Source: Casuarina equisetifolia (Eukaryota > Streptophyta > Magnoliopsida > Fagales > Casuarinaceae). Taken from it: a stretch of 64,000 nucleotides of DNA. Location of the stretch: contig CM052355.1 in assembly GCA_028551475.1 (NCBI GenBank), forward strand, positions 2,108,001 to 2,172,000, in the 5' to 3' direction. Position 1 is the stretch's first letter, and each line of letters starts with the position of its first letter. A program made the translations under genes and the position numbers. Below, in pieces: positions 1 through 12,270 of the stretch. Under the pieces are notes generated by a model. That model was given only the letters and a program-made list of their open reading frames with translations, ran no database searches and was not told the origin of the DNA.

Positions 1-700
1 TTGAAGTTTATGATAACATTAAGTATTTGCTTTTCAAAATGCTTAAATATGGCATACGTAAATACCAAATCATTGAAAATTTGTTCCTAGAGATAGATAA
101 CATGATTCAAATTCAGAATTTAATATAAGTATACAAGATGGTAGTGCTAAAAATACTTCACGTTAAGTTAATATCGCTTCTTAAGCTTTTGAAACAACCA
201 GCAAAAAAAAAGAGAAAAAAAAAAACTAAGTGAGACAATGAATATATATTAAGCCTTGCATGAACAAATTGGTTACAAAATATCCAAGGGTGAACAAATC
301 CACTAAACAATTAGGAATAGAAGATCTTGCACCTCATGACTTGAAAAATGATGCAAGGTTGCTTTTTGAGAATGAAGTTGAGTTCCTTGATGTTGATAAG
401 GCTAGTTTTGATAAGCAAGTATGGTGTTTATATATTATTCTTACTTCTAAAGATTCAATGCACAATATCCCAAGGAATCTGGAGGTATGAACATGCCCCA
501 CGCTCTAGTTAGTGAGAAAATGATGGCTTTTAGTGTTCTCACACCTTACTATAATGAATACCTCATCTATGGCCTAGGGAATCTTCACAAGGAAAAATGA
601 AGATGCCATTTCTACCCTATTCCATTTGTAGAAGATCTGTAAAGATGAAGAGCAAAATTTTTAAGAATGGATGTCGAGAAAGGGTTTATAGGATGTCGAT
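1..700 (+). pseudogene. Callose synthase pseudogene (CALS12/GSL5-like), copy 1, 5' end outside window
   Basis: Callose synthases are large plasma-membrane glucosyltransferases that polymerise UDP-glucose into beta-1,3-glucan. The first 110 bases encode IEVYDNIKYLLFKMLKYG and LFLEIDNMIQI, matching the conserved IEAYDSVKYLLL...LFQEID stretch of the cytoplasmic region. After a frameshift near 140, a short piece reads VLKILHVKLISLLKLL. At 260-490 there is an open stretch with DLAPHDLKNDARLLFENEVE and LTSKDSMHNIPRNLE, both family signatures. The expected ARRR...FFSNSLF is missing, then MNMPHALVSEKMMAFSVLTPYYNE follows around 490-560, then NEDAISTLFHL with stops. No introns interrupt this region; the few-intron GSL5 type fits that and the MNMPHA wording. 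It is clearly dead. The same remnant occurs near 54291. Confidence 0.85.
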
Positions 701-1648
701 CATTGCATGGTCCTTGGAAGTGACTTTTGATAAAGTTTGTCTCATATTATGGGGTTTTTAATGTCTACAGCAAGTTGAGATATTTTTCATTTGTCATGGA
801 TGTGGCAATGTTAACAACTAATTGTCTCTCTTGGTGTACAACCAATTAATGTTTATTGTTATGAAAGTATGTAACAAAAATACATTTGAGTCATTAGGAG
901 GATTTATCTTGGGAGAAAGTAAGGACTAAATTGAAATACTTGTGTAGTGGATATTTCCATGAAGGCTAATACTCTTTGCTAGATTTTCTCATTGGGGGTT
1001 GAGTTGATGGCTTAGTTGGATTATGATCAACATGTCCTCTAGATTCTTCATTAACTATAGTTATAGGAATTACTTCACTTGCTACATCTTCAAGTGAAAT
1101 GCACATTTGAATATTGTTCCTTCGAAGAAACAAAAGGAATAAAAAAAGAAAAGAATATCATAGTAAAAGTGATCTGCGAATCTCTAAGATAAGGTTTTCT
1201 TCTCAAAGCAAAGCAAGGATGTAGTTCATCTATCATGAGCTGGAGCATGGGCTTATGGGCAAGATATAGCTTTATATAAACTATTCTACTAGTTCCGATG
1301 ATAGTAGCCATCCAATTTGTGGGTTTGTTGCAAAAACAATTGCATATGGTTTAGTTTTTAAGGTTACTATAAAAGCTCAGCATTTTCAACGAAGAGGGCT
1401 ATCATTGCATAGTCCTTGGAAGTGGCTTTTGATAAAGTTTGTCTCATAAGTTTCAAATGTATACAACAAGTTGAGATATTTTTCATATGTCATGGATATG
1501 GCAATGTTGATAGCTGATTAGCTCATCTTGGTACACAACCAATTAATATTTATTGTTATTAAAGCCTATAATAAAAATACATTAAGTCATTGAAAGGATT
1601 TATCTTATGAGAAACTATGGACTAAATTGAATAAATACTTGCTTTAAT
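701..1648 (+). repeat. Pair of diverged direct repeats of about 240 bp
   Basis: About 701-942 and 1404-1648 are related copies: both run from 'cattgcat.gtccttggaagtg' through 'aagttgagatatttttcat.tgtcatgga' to 'ggactaaattga'. They are separated by about 460 bp of unrecognised sequence. The pair recurs in the second segmental copy (about 54991-55232 and 55694-55938), so it predates the large duplication. They could be remnants of a short LTR element, but I see no coding motif between them. Confidence 0.75.
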
Positions 1649-2908
1649 TTTTATGAATCCTTAATGAATCCTTGCCTTTGTGTACCATGGAGGTTTTCAA
1701 GCCTGCAATTAGGCTACTAGCAGTTACACTTGAACCTACTATAAAGTTATAAATGTTTGTGCATACTACACAACGAGGGCCAATGGGTGGCTACTAAGCC
1801 CATGGACACTAATGCTTAGTTATTGTCAAGGAATATAGAATGCACCCTTGCCATCAACTTAAGCTTTTGGAAAAGTGGTAGGTGCCGAAGGTCCCAACAA
1901 TATATGTTTCTTTAGATGCCTTATCCCTTGAGGTTCAAACTATTTTATGCCATTATTTTCATGTTGCTACTAAAAAGAGATCAAAAAGGCACTTGATTAA
2001 GATAGATGAATATATTACTAGCAATAATAAAAGCATCCTAATAAATGTTATTTCTACATTTACTACTTACCAAAACATGATGTCTCTATGCTTGAACATA
2101 AGGAATGAAATATTTATTGATATTGAGATCTATTTGCAAGCTTGAGAACCCTAGGCCTAATTTGACTCTATAAGTTTCCACCTCCATTTGGATGGTTATC
2201 CTTTTCTATTGTCCTACCTATGGAACTTTTGACTTTCTTGAGGCAGGTTCTTATCTTAACTTGTATCTTATCAATCTTTGTATTTATTGTAGACATTAGT
2301 TGATGAAACATGTCTTTGAGAGCATCCATTTCTTTGTTGGTCTCACTTTTGCTCCTTCCTTATGAAGTTGATTCCATAATTGTGTCAAATCTATCTAGTT
2401 GGTCATCTACACCAACCTTTGATACCAAAATGTTGCAAATGTTAGAAATATTGTCATTTACTATTTTGATGATGAAAAAAGGAAAAAGAACATATTAGTT
2501 GAAAATGAACTCTAATGTAACAAAATATTTTGGAATTAATGTATAAATGTTTTCCATGATTTGTGGGCAAAATAAATATAAGAAATAGATGCTATATAAA
2601 TTGTGATATCAAATAATAATATTATTGTCTACACTTATGAAAGCTTTATATAAAAAGAAGTCTGAATAAATATTCTTGTTATTATTTGTTCTATAAGAAA
2701 ATTAATATATAAACTTTCTTGTAAATAAATAATCGAATAGAGCCCAAAAAACTTGACTAGGTATACGTAGAGAGGTGAGCCCATTGTGCACGACCCAGTT
2801 GCTATGCACGTGATCCGGGTACAGCCCAGCCCATGCACACATACCAAACCCATTCACTAGCACATGACCCAGACCCGTGAGCCTGAGGCCCAGTCCAGAA
2901 CCAGCCTG
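1649..2908. other. Non-coding stretch, duplicated at about 55939-58877
   Basis: No gene is recognised. Short open stretches, for example 1882-2145, match no family I know. In copy 2 the corresponding frame is interrupted by an LTR, so it is not under coding constraint there. Bases 2001-2005 (gatag) are the single empty target site for that LTR. About 2770-2900 is notably richer in G and C than its surroundings. Confidence 0.6.
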
Positions 2909-5900
2909 ATTTTCAAATAGACAATATGATTTAAGTTTGTTAATCAACTTTAAATTAGTGGCTTGATTTAAATATGCATATCAATGTTTAAGTTAACAGG
3001 ATAAGTTAAATCTTTTGGGTTATTATACATCCAACATTTATATTTTTAATCTAAAATTTGATTTTAAACCTATAGATTTTAGATCCAATTCCTAGATTTA
3101 AGTCTACCATACAATTTTCAAATTGAATGTAGTCCTCGATTCTAAAATCGTATGCCACATTTAAATCCAAATAGTTGAAATTAAAAATAAATCAAAAGAT
3201 TTAAATCTTAAATTGACGATTAACTTTAAATCTTTTCATTTGTTTCTAAATTCAAATTGTTTGGATTTAAATGTGGCATAAGATTTTAAAATTGGCTGAT
3301 CAATTTTTAAATCAATGGCTTCATTTAAATACGCATATTAAATTTTATATTAATGGCTAAAGGATTTAAACCTTCCAATTTATTTCTTAATCCAATTGTT
3401 TGAATTTAAATATGGTATACAATTTGAAAACAGAAAATTTACTGATCAATTTTACATCAACTACTTGATTTTAATTTACATATTGATTTCTAAATTAACA
3501 ACCCCATTTAAATCTTCTAGTTTATTTTTAAATCCGATGGTTGGAATTTAAATTTTAAACATGATTTGAAATTTTTAGATTTTAAATCTAATGGCTTGAT
3601 TTAAATATGTCATATGACTTTTAAATCAACTTTATGATTTAAATCATTGGTCTAATTTGAATATGCATATTGAATTTTAAATTAATAGTTGCTTAAATCC
3701 TTTGGTTTATTTTTAAATTTAAATGTTGGAATTTAAAACTAAAATTTGATTTTATGCTTACAACTTGTAGATCCAATGATTGGATTTAAGTCTTCCATAT
3801 GATTTTCAAATTTTAAACATGATTTGAAATTTTTAGATTTTAAATCTAATGGCTTGATTTAAATATGTCATATGACTTTTAAATCAACTTTATGACTTAA
3901 ACCATTAGTCTAATTTGAATATGCATATTGACTTTTAAATTAATAGCTGCTTAAATCTTTTAGTTTATTTTTAAATTTAAATGTTGGAATTTAAATCTAA
4001 AATTCAATTTTATACTTACAACTTGTAGATCTAATGATTAGATTTAAGTCTTCCATATGATTTTCAAATACACAATATGATTTAAGTTTGTTGAAATGTT
4101 TAAGTTAACATGATAAGTTAAATCTTTTGGGTTATTATACATCCAACATTTGTATTTTTAATCTAAAATTTGATTTTAAACCTATAGATTTTAGATCCAA
4201 TTCCTAGATTTAAGTCTACCATACAATTTTCAAATTGAATGTAGTCCCCCCGCCGTTAATATAAAAATTAATATGCTTATTTAAATGAAGCCATTGATTT
4301 AAAACTAATCAGAAAATTTAAATCTTACCATTTGATTCTAAAATCGTATGCCACATTTAAATCCAAATAGTTGAAATTAAAAATAAATCAAAAGATTTAA
4401 ATCTTAAATTGACGATTAACTTTAAATTTTTCCATTTGTTTCTAAATTCAAATTGTTTGGATTTAAATGTGGCATAAGATTTTAAAATTGGCTTATCAAT
4501 TTTTAAATCAATGGCTTCATTTAAATAGGCATATTAATTTTTATATTAACGACTAAAGGATTTAAATCTTCCAATTTATTTCTTAATCCAACTATTTGAA
4601 TTTAAATATGGTATACATTTTGAAAACGAAAAATTTACTGATCAATTTTACATCAACTACTTGATTTTAATTTACATATTGATTTCTAAATTAACAACCC
4701 CATTTAAATCTTCTAGTTTATTTTTAAATCCGATGGTTGGAATTTAAATTTTAAACATGATTTGAAATTTTTAGATTTTAAATCTAATGGCTTGATTTAA
4801 ATATGTCATATGACTTTTAAATTAACTTTATGATTTAAATCATTGGTCTAATTTGAATATGTATATTGACTTTTAAATTAATAGCTGCTTAAATCTTTTG
4901 GTTTATTTTTAAATTTAAATGTTGGAATTTAAATCTAAAATTTGATTTTATACTTACAACTTGTAGATCCAACGATTAGATTAAAGTCTTCCATATGATT
5001 TTCAAATAGACAATATGATTTAAGTTTGTTGATCAATTTTAAATTAGTGGCTTGATTCAAATATGCAGATCAATGTTTAAGTTAACAAGATAAGTTAAAT
5101 CTTTTGGGTTATTATACATCCAACATTTGTATTTTTAATCTAAAATTTGATTTTAAACCTATAGATTTTAGATCCAATTCCTAGATTTAAGTCTACCATA
5201 CAATTTTCAAATTGAATGTAGTCCTCCCGCCGTTAATATAAAAATTAATATGCTTATTTAAATGAAGCCATTAATTTAAAACTAATCAGAAAATTTAAAT
5301 CTTACCATTTGATTCTAAAATCGTATGTCACATTTAAATCCAAATAGTTAAAATTAAAAATAAATCAAAAGATTTAAATCTTAAATTGACGATTAACTTT
5401 AAATCTTTGCATTTGTTTCTAAATTCAAATTGTTTGGATTTAAATGTGTCATAAGATTTTAAAATTGGCTGATCAATTTTTAAATCAATGGCTTCATTTA
5501 AATAGGCATATTAATTTTTATATTATCGGCTAACGGATTTAAATCTTCCAATTTATTTCTTAATCCAATTATTTGAATTTAAATATGGTATACATCTTGA
5601 AAACGGAAAATTTACTGATCAATTTTACATCAACTACTTGATTTTAATTTACATATTGATTTCTAAATTAACAACCCCATTTAAATCTTCTAGTTTATTT
5701 TTAAATCCGATGGTTGGAATTTAAATTTTAAACATGATTTGAAATTTTTAGATTTTAAATCTAATGGCTTGATTTAAATATGTCATATGACTTTTAAATC
5801 AACTTTATGATTTAAATCATTGGTCTAATTTGAATATGCATATTGACTTTTAAATTAATAGCTGCTTAAATCTTTTGGTTTATTTTTAAATTTAAATGTT

Positions 5901-7910
5901 GGAATTTAAATCTAAAATTCAATTTTATACTTACAACTTGTAGATCCAATGATTAGATTTAAGTCTTCCATATGATTTTCAAATACACAATATGATTTAA
6001 GTTTGTTGAAATGTTTAAGTTAACATGATAAGTTAAATCTTTTGGGTTATTATACATCCAACATTTGTATTTTTAATCTAAAATTTGATTTTAAACCTAT
6101 AGATTTTAGATCCTATTCCTAGATTTAAGTCTACCAAACAATTTTCAAATTGAATGTAGTCCTCTCGCCGTTAATATAAAAATTAATATGCTTATTTAAA
6201 TGAAGCCATTGATTTAAAACTAATCAGAAAATTTAAATCTTAACATTTGATTCTAAAATTGTATGCCACCATTAAATCCAAATAGTTGAAATTAAAAATA
6301 AATCAAAAGATTTAAATCTTAAATTGACGATAAACTTTAAATCTTTGCATTTGCTTCTAAATTCAAATTGTTTGGATTAAAATGTGGCATAAGATTTTAA
6401 AATTGGCTTATCAATTTTTAAATCAATGGCTTCGTTTAAATAGGCATATTAATTTTTATATTAACGACTAAAGGATTTAAATCTTCCAATTTATTTCTTA
6501 ATCCAACTATTTGAATTTCAATATGGTATACATTTTGAAAACGGAAAATTTACTGATCAATTTTACATCAACTACTTGATTTTAATTTACATATTGATTT
6601 CTAAATTAACAACCCCATTTAAATCTTCTAGTTTATTTTTAAATCCGATGGTTGGAATTTAAATTTTAAACATGATTTGAAATTTTTAGATTTTAAATCT
6701 AATGGCTTGATTTAAATATGTCATATGACTTTTAAATCAACTTTATGATTTAAATCATTGGTCTAATTTGAATATGCATATTGACTTTTAAATTAATAGC
6801 TGCTTAAATCTTTTGGTTTATTTTTAAATTTAAATGTTGGAATTTAAATCTAAAATTCAATTTTATACTTACAACTTGTAGATCCAATGATTAGATTTAA
6901 GTCTTCCATATGATTTTCAAATACACAATATGATTTAAGTTTGTTGAAATGTTTAAGTTAACATGATAAGTTAAATCTTTTGGGTTATTATACATCCAAC
7001 ATTTGTATTTTTAATCTAAAATTTGATTTTAAACCTATAGATTTTAGATCCTATTCCTAGATTTAAGTCTACCAAACAATTTTCAAATTGAATGTAGTCC
7101 TCTCGCCGTTAATATAAAAATTAATATGCTTATTTAAATGAAGCCATTGATTTAAAACTAATCAGAAAATTTAAATCTTAACATTTGATTCTAAAATTGT
7201 ATGCCACCATTAAATCCAAATAGTTGAAATTAAAAATAAATCAAAAGATTTAAATCTTAAATTGACGATAAACTTTAAATCTTTGCATTTGCTTCTAAAT
7301 TCAAATTGTTTGGATTAAAATGTGGCATAAGATTTTAAAATTGGCTTATCAATTTTTAAATCAATGGCTTCGTTTAAATAGGCATATTAATTTTTATATT
7401 AACGGCTAAAGGATTTAAATCTTCCAATTTATTTCTTAATCCAACTATTTGAATTTCAATATGGTATACATTTTGAAAACGGAAAATTTACTGATCAATT
7501 TTACATCAACTACTTGATTTTAATTTACATATTGATTTCTAAATTAACAACCCCATTTAAATCTTCTAGTTTATTTTTAAATCCGATGGTTGGAATTTAA
7601 ATTTCAAACATGATTTGAAATTTTTAGATTTTAAATCTAATGGCTTGATTTAAATATGTCATATGACTTTTAAATCAACTTTATGATTTAAATCATTGGT
7701 CTAATTTGAATATGCATATTGACTTTTAAATTAATAGCTGCTTAAATCTTTTAGTTTATTTTTAAATTTAAATGTTGGAATTTAAATCTAAATTCGATTT
7801 TATACTTACAACTTGTAGATCCAATGATTAGATTAAAGTCTTCCATATGATTTTCAAATAGACAATATGATTTAAGTTTGTTGATCAATGTTAAATTAGT
7901 GGCTTGATTC
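2909..7910 (+). repeat. Satellite-like tandem array, copy 1, monomers of about 938 or 977 bp
   Basis: The landmark 'gccgttaatataaaaattaat' recurs at about 4252, 5229, 6167 and 7105, giving periods of 977, 938 and 938. An earlier monomer near 3134 lacks that landmark and about 85 bases after it. The 39 bp length difference comes from presence or absence of a segment after 'aagtttgtt'. The sequence is very AT-rich, dense in ATTTAAAT, and has no coding content. Each monomer is itself built from diverged subunits that begin with 'gatcaattttaaat' and contain a 'tttaaatctt..ggtttattttt' core. Each contains a roughly 300 bp imperfect palindrome. The array stops abruptly at about 7910. Confidence 0.93.
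5229..5530. repeat. Imperfect palindrome of about 300 bp inside a satellite monomer
   Basis: The left arm starts 'gccgttaatataaaaattaat' and the right arm ends with the near reverse complement 'attaatttttatattatcggc'. Nearer the centre, 'cacatttaaatccaaat' pairs with 'atttggatttaaatgtg'. The centre near 5380 holds 'aagatttaaatctt', a perfect 14 bp palindrome. Equivalent palindromes lie at about 4252-4553, 6167-6470 and 7105-7405. The first monomer (about 3134) has lost the outer part of its left arm. Confidence 0.88.
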
Positions 7911-8409
7911 AAAAGACTCTTAATCCCAAATTTGTCAAGTCTCTCCAATTGCTATCAACAAAATAGTCTTTTAGAAACAGCACCTCTACAAAATAAAACA
8001 ATAATACCAATTCCAATTTAAAAGACAACAGGAAAAAAAAAAATTCACTGAAGCACCCACACAAGTTATATCTAGGTTAAGGTTGGAAGTTCAACTTCTA
8101 AGAAGATGCTACCATGAAAGAAGCATTGGTTTTGCCTTAGGCTGAGTTGAGAATTTCAAGTCCAAAAAATCAACAAAGAACATAATCTGTTGCATAAGGA
8201 AATTCATATAGAAATGTCAACTAATATAAAATAAGCTTTTAACGTCTTATAAATTCAAGGCCAATCTTAGCATGATTAAAAACATTCACAAGTAAAAACT
8301 AGCATTTCAAAAGAGTTTACACTTTTATCACACTGTATTTCTAAAATTAGCATTTATTTTTTAATTAAGCACTATATCCTCAACAGGTAGGTTGCTAATA
8401 ACTTGATTC
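7911..8409. other. Intergenic, no feature seen
   Basis: AT-rich sequence between the abrupt end of the satellite array and the VPE pseudogene. I see no coding motif or repeat. It may contain the decayed last exon or 3' UTR of the VPE copy, but the expected last-exon peptide was not found. Confidence 0.5.
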
Positions 8410-8984
8410 CTAGCCACTACAAGCAGCTATACAAGCTTCTTCCACCGAGGCCCGAAAGACACCACTGTTGCAGATATTGGCGAACGCAAGGTGGTATTTC
8501 AAGATATCTCCCAAAGAACCACAATATTTTTCGAACAACTGAACTTGAGATCAAATAGGGTCTTAAGACTCAGGCAAACAAAAAACTTTATCACAAAATT
8601 ATGAAAATTTAAATAAAATACAAATAAATATTCTTTTTACCGTTGATTCCACACATTCCAGATCATCAATAGAAGGTATTCTCTTGCGATTCAAGATGGA
8701 AGGACCTTCCTCAGGTCCATATAGAAACGTTCCAATCAATTCCACACTGCCCTCCAAGTGAAATTTGTACCTCGTAAACTCAGTTATTTGCTTAATGTTT
8801 TCTCTCTTTTCTGTGTTATTTTGTGATTTCCAATACTATAAGGCAAAAAGCAAATGGATTGTATAAGAGTCAAGAACTTAGAACACTTTTTAGACTAAAC
8901 ATCAACTATCATTGAAACTTACCCTTTGCATTAGGTGGAAAAGCTTTGCATCTTTCTGGTTCATAATTGTCATGTCCCTGTAGT
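8410..8984 (-). pseudogene. Vacuolar processing enzyme (legumain, family C13) fragment, C-terminal exons
   Basis: VPEs are vacuolar asparaginyl endopeptidases; these exons correspond to the C-terminal prodomain that is removed on activation. Three exons are visible on the minus strand. Exon A (8984-8923) reads MTIMNQKDAKLFHLMQR, like the family's MEVVNQRDAELLFMWQ. Exon B (8835-8641, 65 codons, fully open) includes EFTRYKFHLEGSVELIGTF and LYGPEEG, matching the HIDGSVELIGVLLYGP signature. Exon C (8538-8410) reads LAFANICNSGV and ASVEEACIAAC, matching RAFANICN...EACxxAC. Introns have GT...AG ends. A TAG at 8412-8410 stands where the family has GGY, and the final exon is missing. The catalytic domain exons were not found upstream, so this is a 5'-truncated pseudogene. 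Intron retention indicates a DNA-level copy. Confidence 0.85.
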
Positions 8985-9768
8985 CTATAGGAACTAAATA
9001 AATGGTTCATTTGTTAGAAAAAAAGCTCAATATCGAAAGAATTTGGACTGCTTGGTGCTTAATTTTCAAAGCCAAATGAATCAGCAACAAGAACTACCTA
9101 TTGCATACCGGTTTTTGTGAGGCACACAAAACGACAAGATGCCATGAGCAATATGTTGAGGAAATCCAAGGGAAGAGGCGAAGAATGAATACAAATGCGA
9201 GAACAAAACCTTAAAAAACCAACAAGTATTGAAAGACATATTTAAAATTGCAATAAGCAATGAAACAATCAATTAAAAGAGTTTAATAGGAAATGTCAGA
9301 CATTTTCTGAAAATCAGAATAAAAAGAACATGGCCTCATACAAACAACAAAAACCATAATCTCAAAGAGAGCAACCAAAATCCACACTAACTACAAATCT
9401 GTCACAACCCTAGGACTAGGGTTGTGCTTTTAGAACCAAAGTAAACACTAAAGAATACAAAATACCAAATTATATTAAAACTCAAATAGAACAACAACTT
9501 ATAAGAAGAAAGCAATACACAACTTATTAAGATTAGGAACTTAAAGCTTCCTCAATTATAAAGGCCAAGTCAAGGTTTGAATTTCTTTAATAAGCGTGAC
9601 TCTACCCTTCTCCTTTGCCCTTTATTTATAACATAATTCTTAGCCCAATATGAATGGATTTTGGATTCCCAAAACAACTAGGTTTTAGATTCTTAAAGTG
9701 ACTGAGCTTTAGCCATTTCCTAAAACTACTTAATCTCATATTCGAAATCAACTAGAATTTAGACTCCT
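8985..9768. other. Intergenic, no feature seen
   Basis: Missing VPE catalytic exons would be expected here on the minus strand, but no family motif (for example the catalytic His and Cys regions) is visible. The small open stretches match nothing I recognise. Confidence 0.5.
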
Positions 9769-9952
9769 ACAAAACACGTGGAAATAGAATTCCACTTTAT
9801 GCGCAAAAAAGTTGTGCTTAACCTACTCATCACAAAACATATTCCAACCTCTCGACGGCTTGTTGATGCTTTAATAAAGCCCCTAGCTAAATCCAGCTTC
9901 CAGTCTTTCCGCTGCAAACTCAGCATTATCCGCATCCCAAGTTTGAAGGGGA
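9769..9952 (+). pseudogene. Ty1-copia pol remnant: C-terminal end of RNase H
   Basis: The frame from about 9769 reads TKHVEIEFHFMRKKV, then HIPTSRRLVDALIKPLAKSS and FRCKLSI. This is the usual end of copia RNase H (TKHIEIDFHFVREKV...QLADxxTKPL...F..LR.KL). Homology starts abruptly at TKH, so the rest of pol is absent. It is followed at 9941-9952 by a purine-rich stretch (gtttgaagggga) of the kind that precedes a copia 3' LTR. Confidence 0.85.
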
Positions 9953-9953
9953 T

Positions 9954-10312
9954 TGAAAAAGATTGTCATAAGGACGAGCTGCATGATCACACCCACAGCT
10001 CTACAGAACGATGCTGCTTCACTAACATCACAGACACCTTAGCCCCAAGTCAGATCATGACTCAGCGAGCCACATCCCCACATACAGTTGCAGCCACATG
10101 ATTCTCACAAAACATTTTCTCCCCATTTCTGTCCTGTATTCTCGCTTTGTAATAAAAATTGCATAGATATTTTACCTTTCTCTCCCTTCCTCTATAAATC
10201 TATTTGAATGGCCCAAAGGATCAGCTGTAAGCATCGATTCACTCTGTGAGTTAATACAGGAAAGAGCCTCAGAGCTTTTCTTCTCTCAGTTCTCGCTTTT
10301 CTTCTTTTACCA
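9954..10312 (+). mobile_element. Ty1-copia 3' LTR (about 359 bp)
   Basis: The LTR is inferred to start with TGAAAAAG right after the purine tract that ends the pol remnant, and to end with ...TTTTACCA. It contains a TATA-like element (tctataaatc, 10191-10200) and an aataaa-like signal near 10151. The 5' half of the element is gone, so there is no partner LTR or target-site duplication to confirm the edges; both ends are estimates. Confidence 0.6.
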
Positions 10313-10815
10313 CGGGGACTATTAGGAAAAAATTAGTAACACGGGAATGATTCACAAGAAGACTAACAATTTACAGATAGAGAACAATGATCTTTTTCCT
10401 CCACAACAAGAAGGGCAGTAGAAATGATTCCCAAGACCAAAAGAAGAATCCAGAGCCAAAAAGATAGTCATACAATCTGTATTTACCTAAAATTTGTCCT
10501 TAAGACACAATTAAAGCGCAAGAGACCGTGGAAAAAAGATACATGCTTGATCCACTTGATAGCACTTTCATCTAGGCTTTCGGTGAACATAATGTACGGG
10601 TTTTGTCACTGTATTCAATGAAGGAGGGAAAGAAAGTAATGGCCTATTTAGTTGAGAAAAAGGATTGTGCAAACTAAAAGGAAGGGAGGAGAAGTTAAGA
10701 GATGACAAAGAACTCTGAAGGGGAGCATGGGTGTTTTGATTACAACAGTTGTCTTAGTCAAAATAATAATACAAGGATCAAGCGCCTTTGCTTTGAGAAA
10801 CAAAAAAGACAACAA
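10313..10815. other. Intergenic, no feature seen
   Basis: Purine-rich sequence between the copia LTR and the tandem repeat. I see no recognisable gene or repeat. Confidence 0.5.
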
Positions 10816-12270
10816 GATTCAATCAGCATAAGAGTACCTTTTTTTTCCTTGGAGCGTAAAAGTCTTGGGATCCATAGATTGAAAAAGAAAGAGAAAGAGA
10901 TGATTAAAAAGAAAGTTGAATGAATGTATGAAAAAGACAGTTACAATGAGAGCGTGATAAACAGAGAATGAAAGTCAAAGAAGCTACAAAATTTGATGGT
11001 TTCTTCTTTAACTTGTGTTGATTTTGCTTCTTTTTCATTTTCCATTTGTAATCCTTTGTTTTGCAAATGTTTATATATTTAGGTAAGAAATTAGAATAGA
11101 ACATTTGGATTTTGTTTCCAAACATTGATGGATTCAAGTATGGTGATGGACAAAACATTCTAGTCTTAACCCTTCTGGCAAACAAAACATCTTGTGTGAG
11201 GGGCGTTGGGCTTACGTGGCAATTGGACATTCCCCTTCCCTTAACGGTCAAGTTTGTTGATGCATGATTGTTTCATGTAGTGGTAGGGCACACGATTGTA
11301 CCCTTTTAAGGCTTCCAATTTCGCGTTGAGCTAGACCCACTTCCATTTATTTAGGTTTATTTTCTTGACCTCTGTATTATTAGGCCTTGATCCTAGTGCT
11401 TGTAATCTTCAATAACTCTCTCTTTTGCAATTTTTGTAAGATTAGTCCTTATTTACTATGTAGAATGGGTAAATGGTAATAAAGATGATCTCAATTAATG
11501 ATATCTTAGTCTATGATTCAATCAGCATAAAAGTACCTCTTTGTTCCTTAAAGCATAAGAGTCTTAGGATCCACAAATTAAGAAAGAAAGAGAAAGAAAT
11601 GACTAAAAAAGAAATTGAATGAATATATGAAAAAGACACTTATAGTGAAAGCGTGACACACAGAGAATGAAGGCTAAAGAAGTTACAAAAATTGATGGTT
11701 TCTGCTTTAACTTGTATCGATTTTACTTTCTTTTCACTTTCCATTTATAATCCTCCATTTTGCGAATGTTCATATATTTTGGGTAAGAAATTAGAATAAA
11801 ACATTTCGATTTTGTTTCCTGGATCCAAATACGATGATGGACAAAACATTCTAGTATTAAGCCTTTTACCAAACAAAATGTCTTATGCGATGGGCGTTAG
11901 GCTTACATGGCATGATTGTTCATTCCCCCTCCTGTAATGGTTAAGTTTGTTGATACATGATTGTTTCATACAGTAATATGGCACATGATTGTACCTTTTT
12001 TAGGCTTCCAATTTTGCATTGAGCTAGACCCACTTCCATTTATTTAGGTTTATTTTCTTGACCTCTGTATTATTTGACCTTGATCTTGGTGCTTGTAACC
12101 TTCAACAACTTTCTCTTTTGCAATTTTTTGTAAGATTAGTCCTTATTTGCTATGTAGAATGGGTAGATGGTAATAAAAATGATCTCAATTAATGATATCT
12201 TAGTCTATGATTCGTCAGCATAAGAGTACCTTTTTGTTTTGTGCAACATAAGAGTCTTAGGATCCATAGA
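10816..12270 (+). repeat. Tandem duplication, unit about 695-699 bp, two copies plus a short third
   Basis: Unit 1 starts at 10816 ('gattcaatcagcataagagtacc'), unit 2 at 11515 with the same start, and a partial third unit at 12209 that fades by about 12270. Units 1 and 2 align along their whole length with many substitutions and a few small indels, so the duplication is not recent. No coding motif is seen in either unit. Confidence 0.9.

Larger units (their letters stand above)
1..7910 (+). repeat. Large segmental duplication, copy 1 (left end outside window)
   Basis: Base 1 onward matches base 54291 onward almost base for base, with scattered substitutions and a 2-base difference in an A-run near 220. 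The match runs through the callose synthase pseudogene, the non-coding middle and into the satellite array. Copy 1 lacks the 1675 bp LTR insertion found in copy 2. The left limit cannot be seen because the window begins inside the duplicated pseudogene. A true duplication is the simplest reading, but two haplotypes assembled in tandem would look the same. Confidence 0.93.

Noticed and set aside
2635-2947. Overlapping minus-strand open frames, duplicated at 58603-58915
   Set aside because: They match no family, and their conservation is explained by the recent segmental duplication.
2909-7910. Regular repeats considered as a CRISPR array
   Set aside because: Units are almost 1 kb with no short repeats and unique spacers, and the context is a plant nuclear genome.
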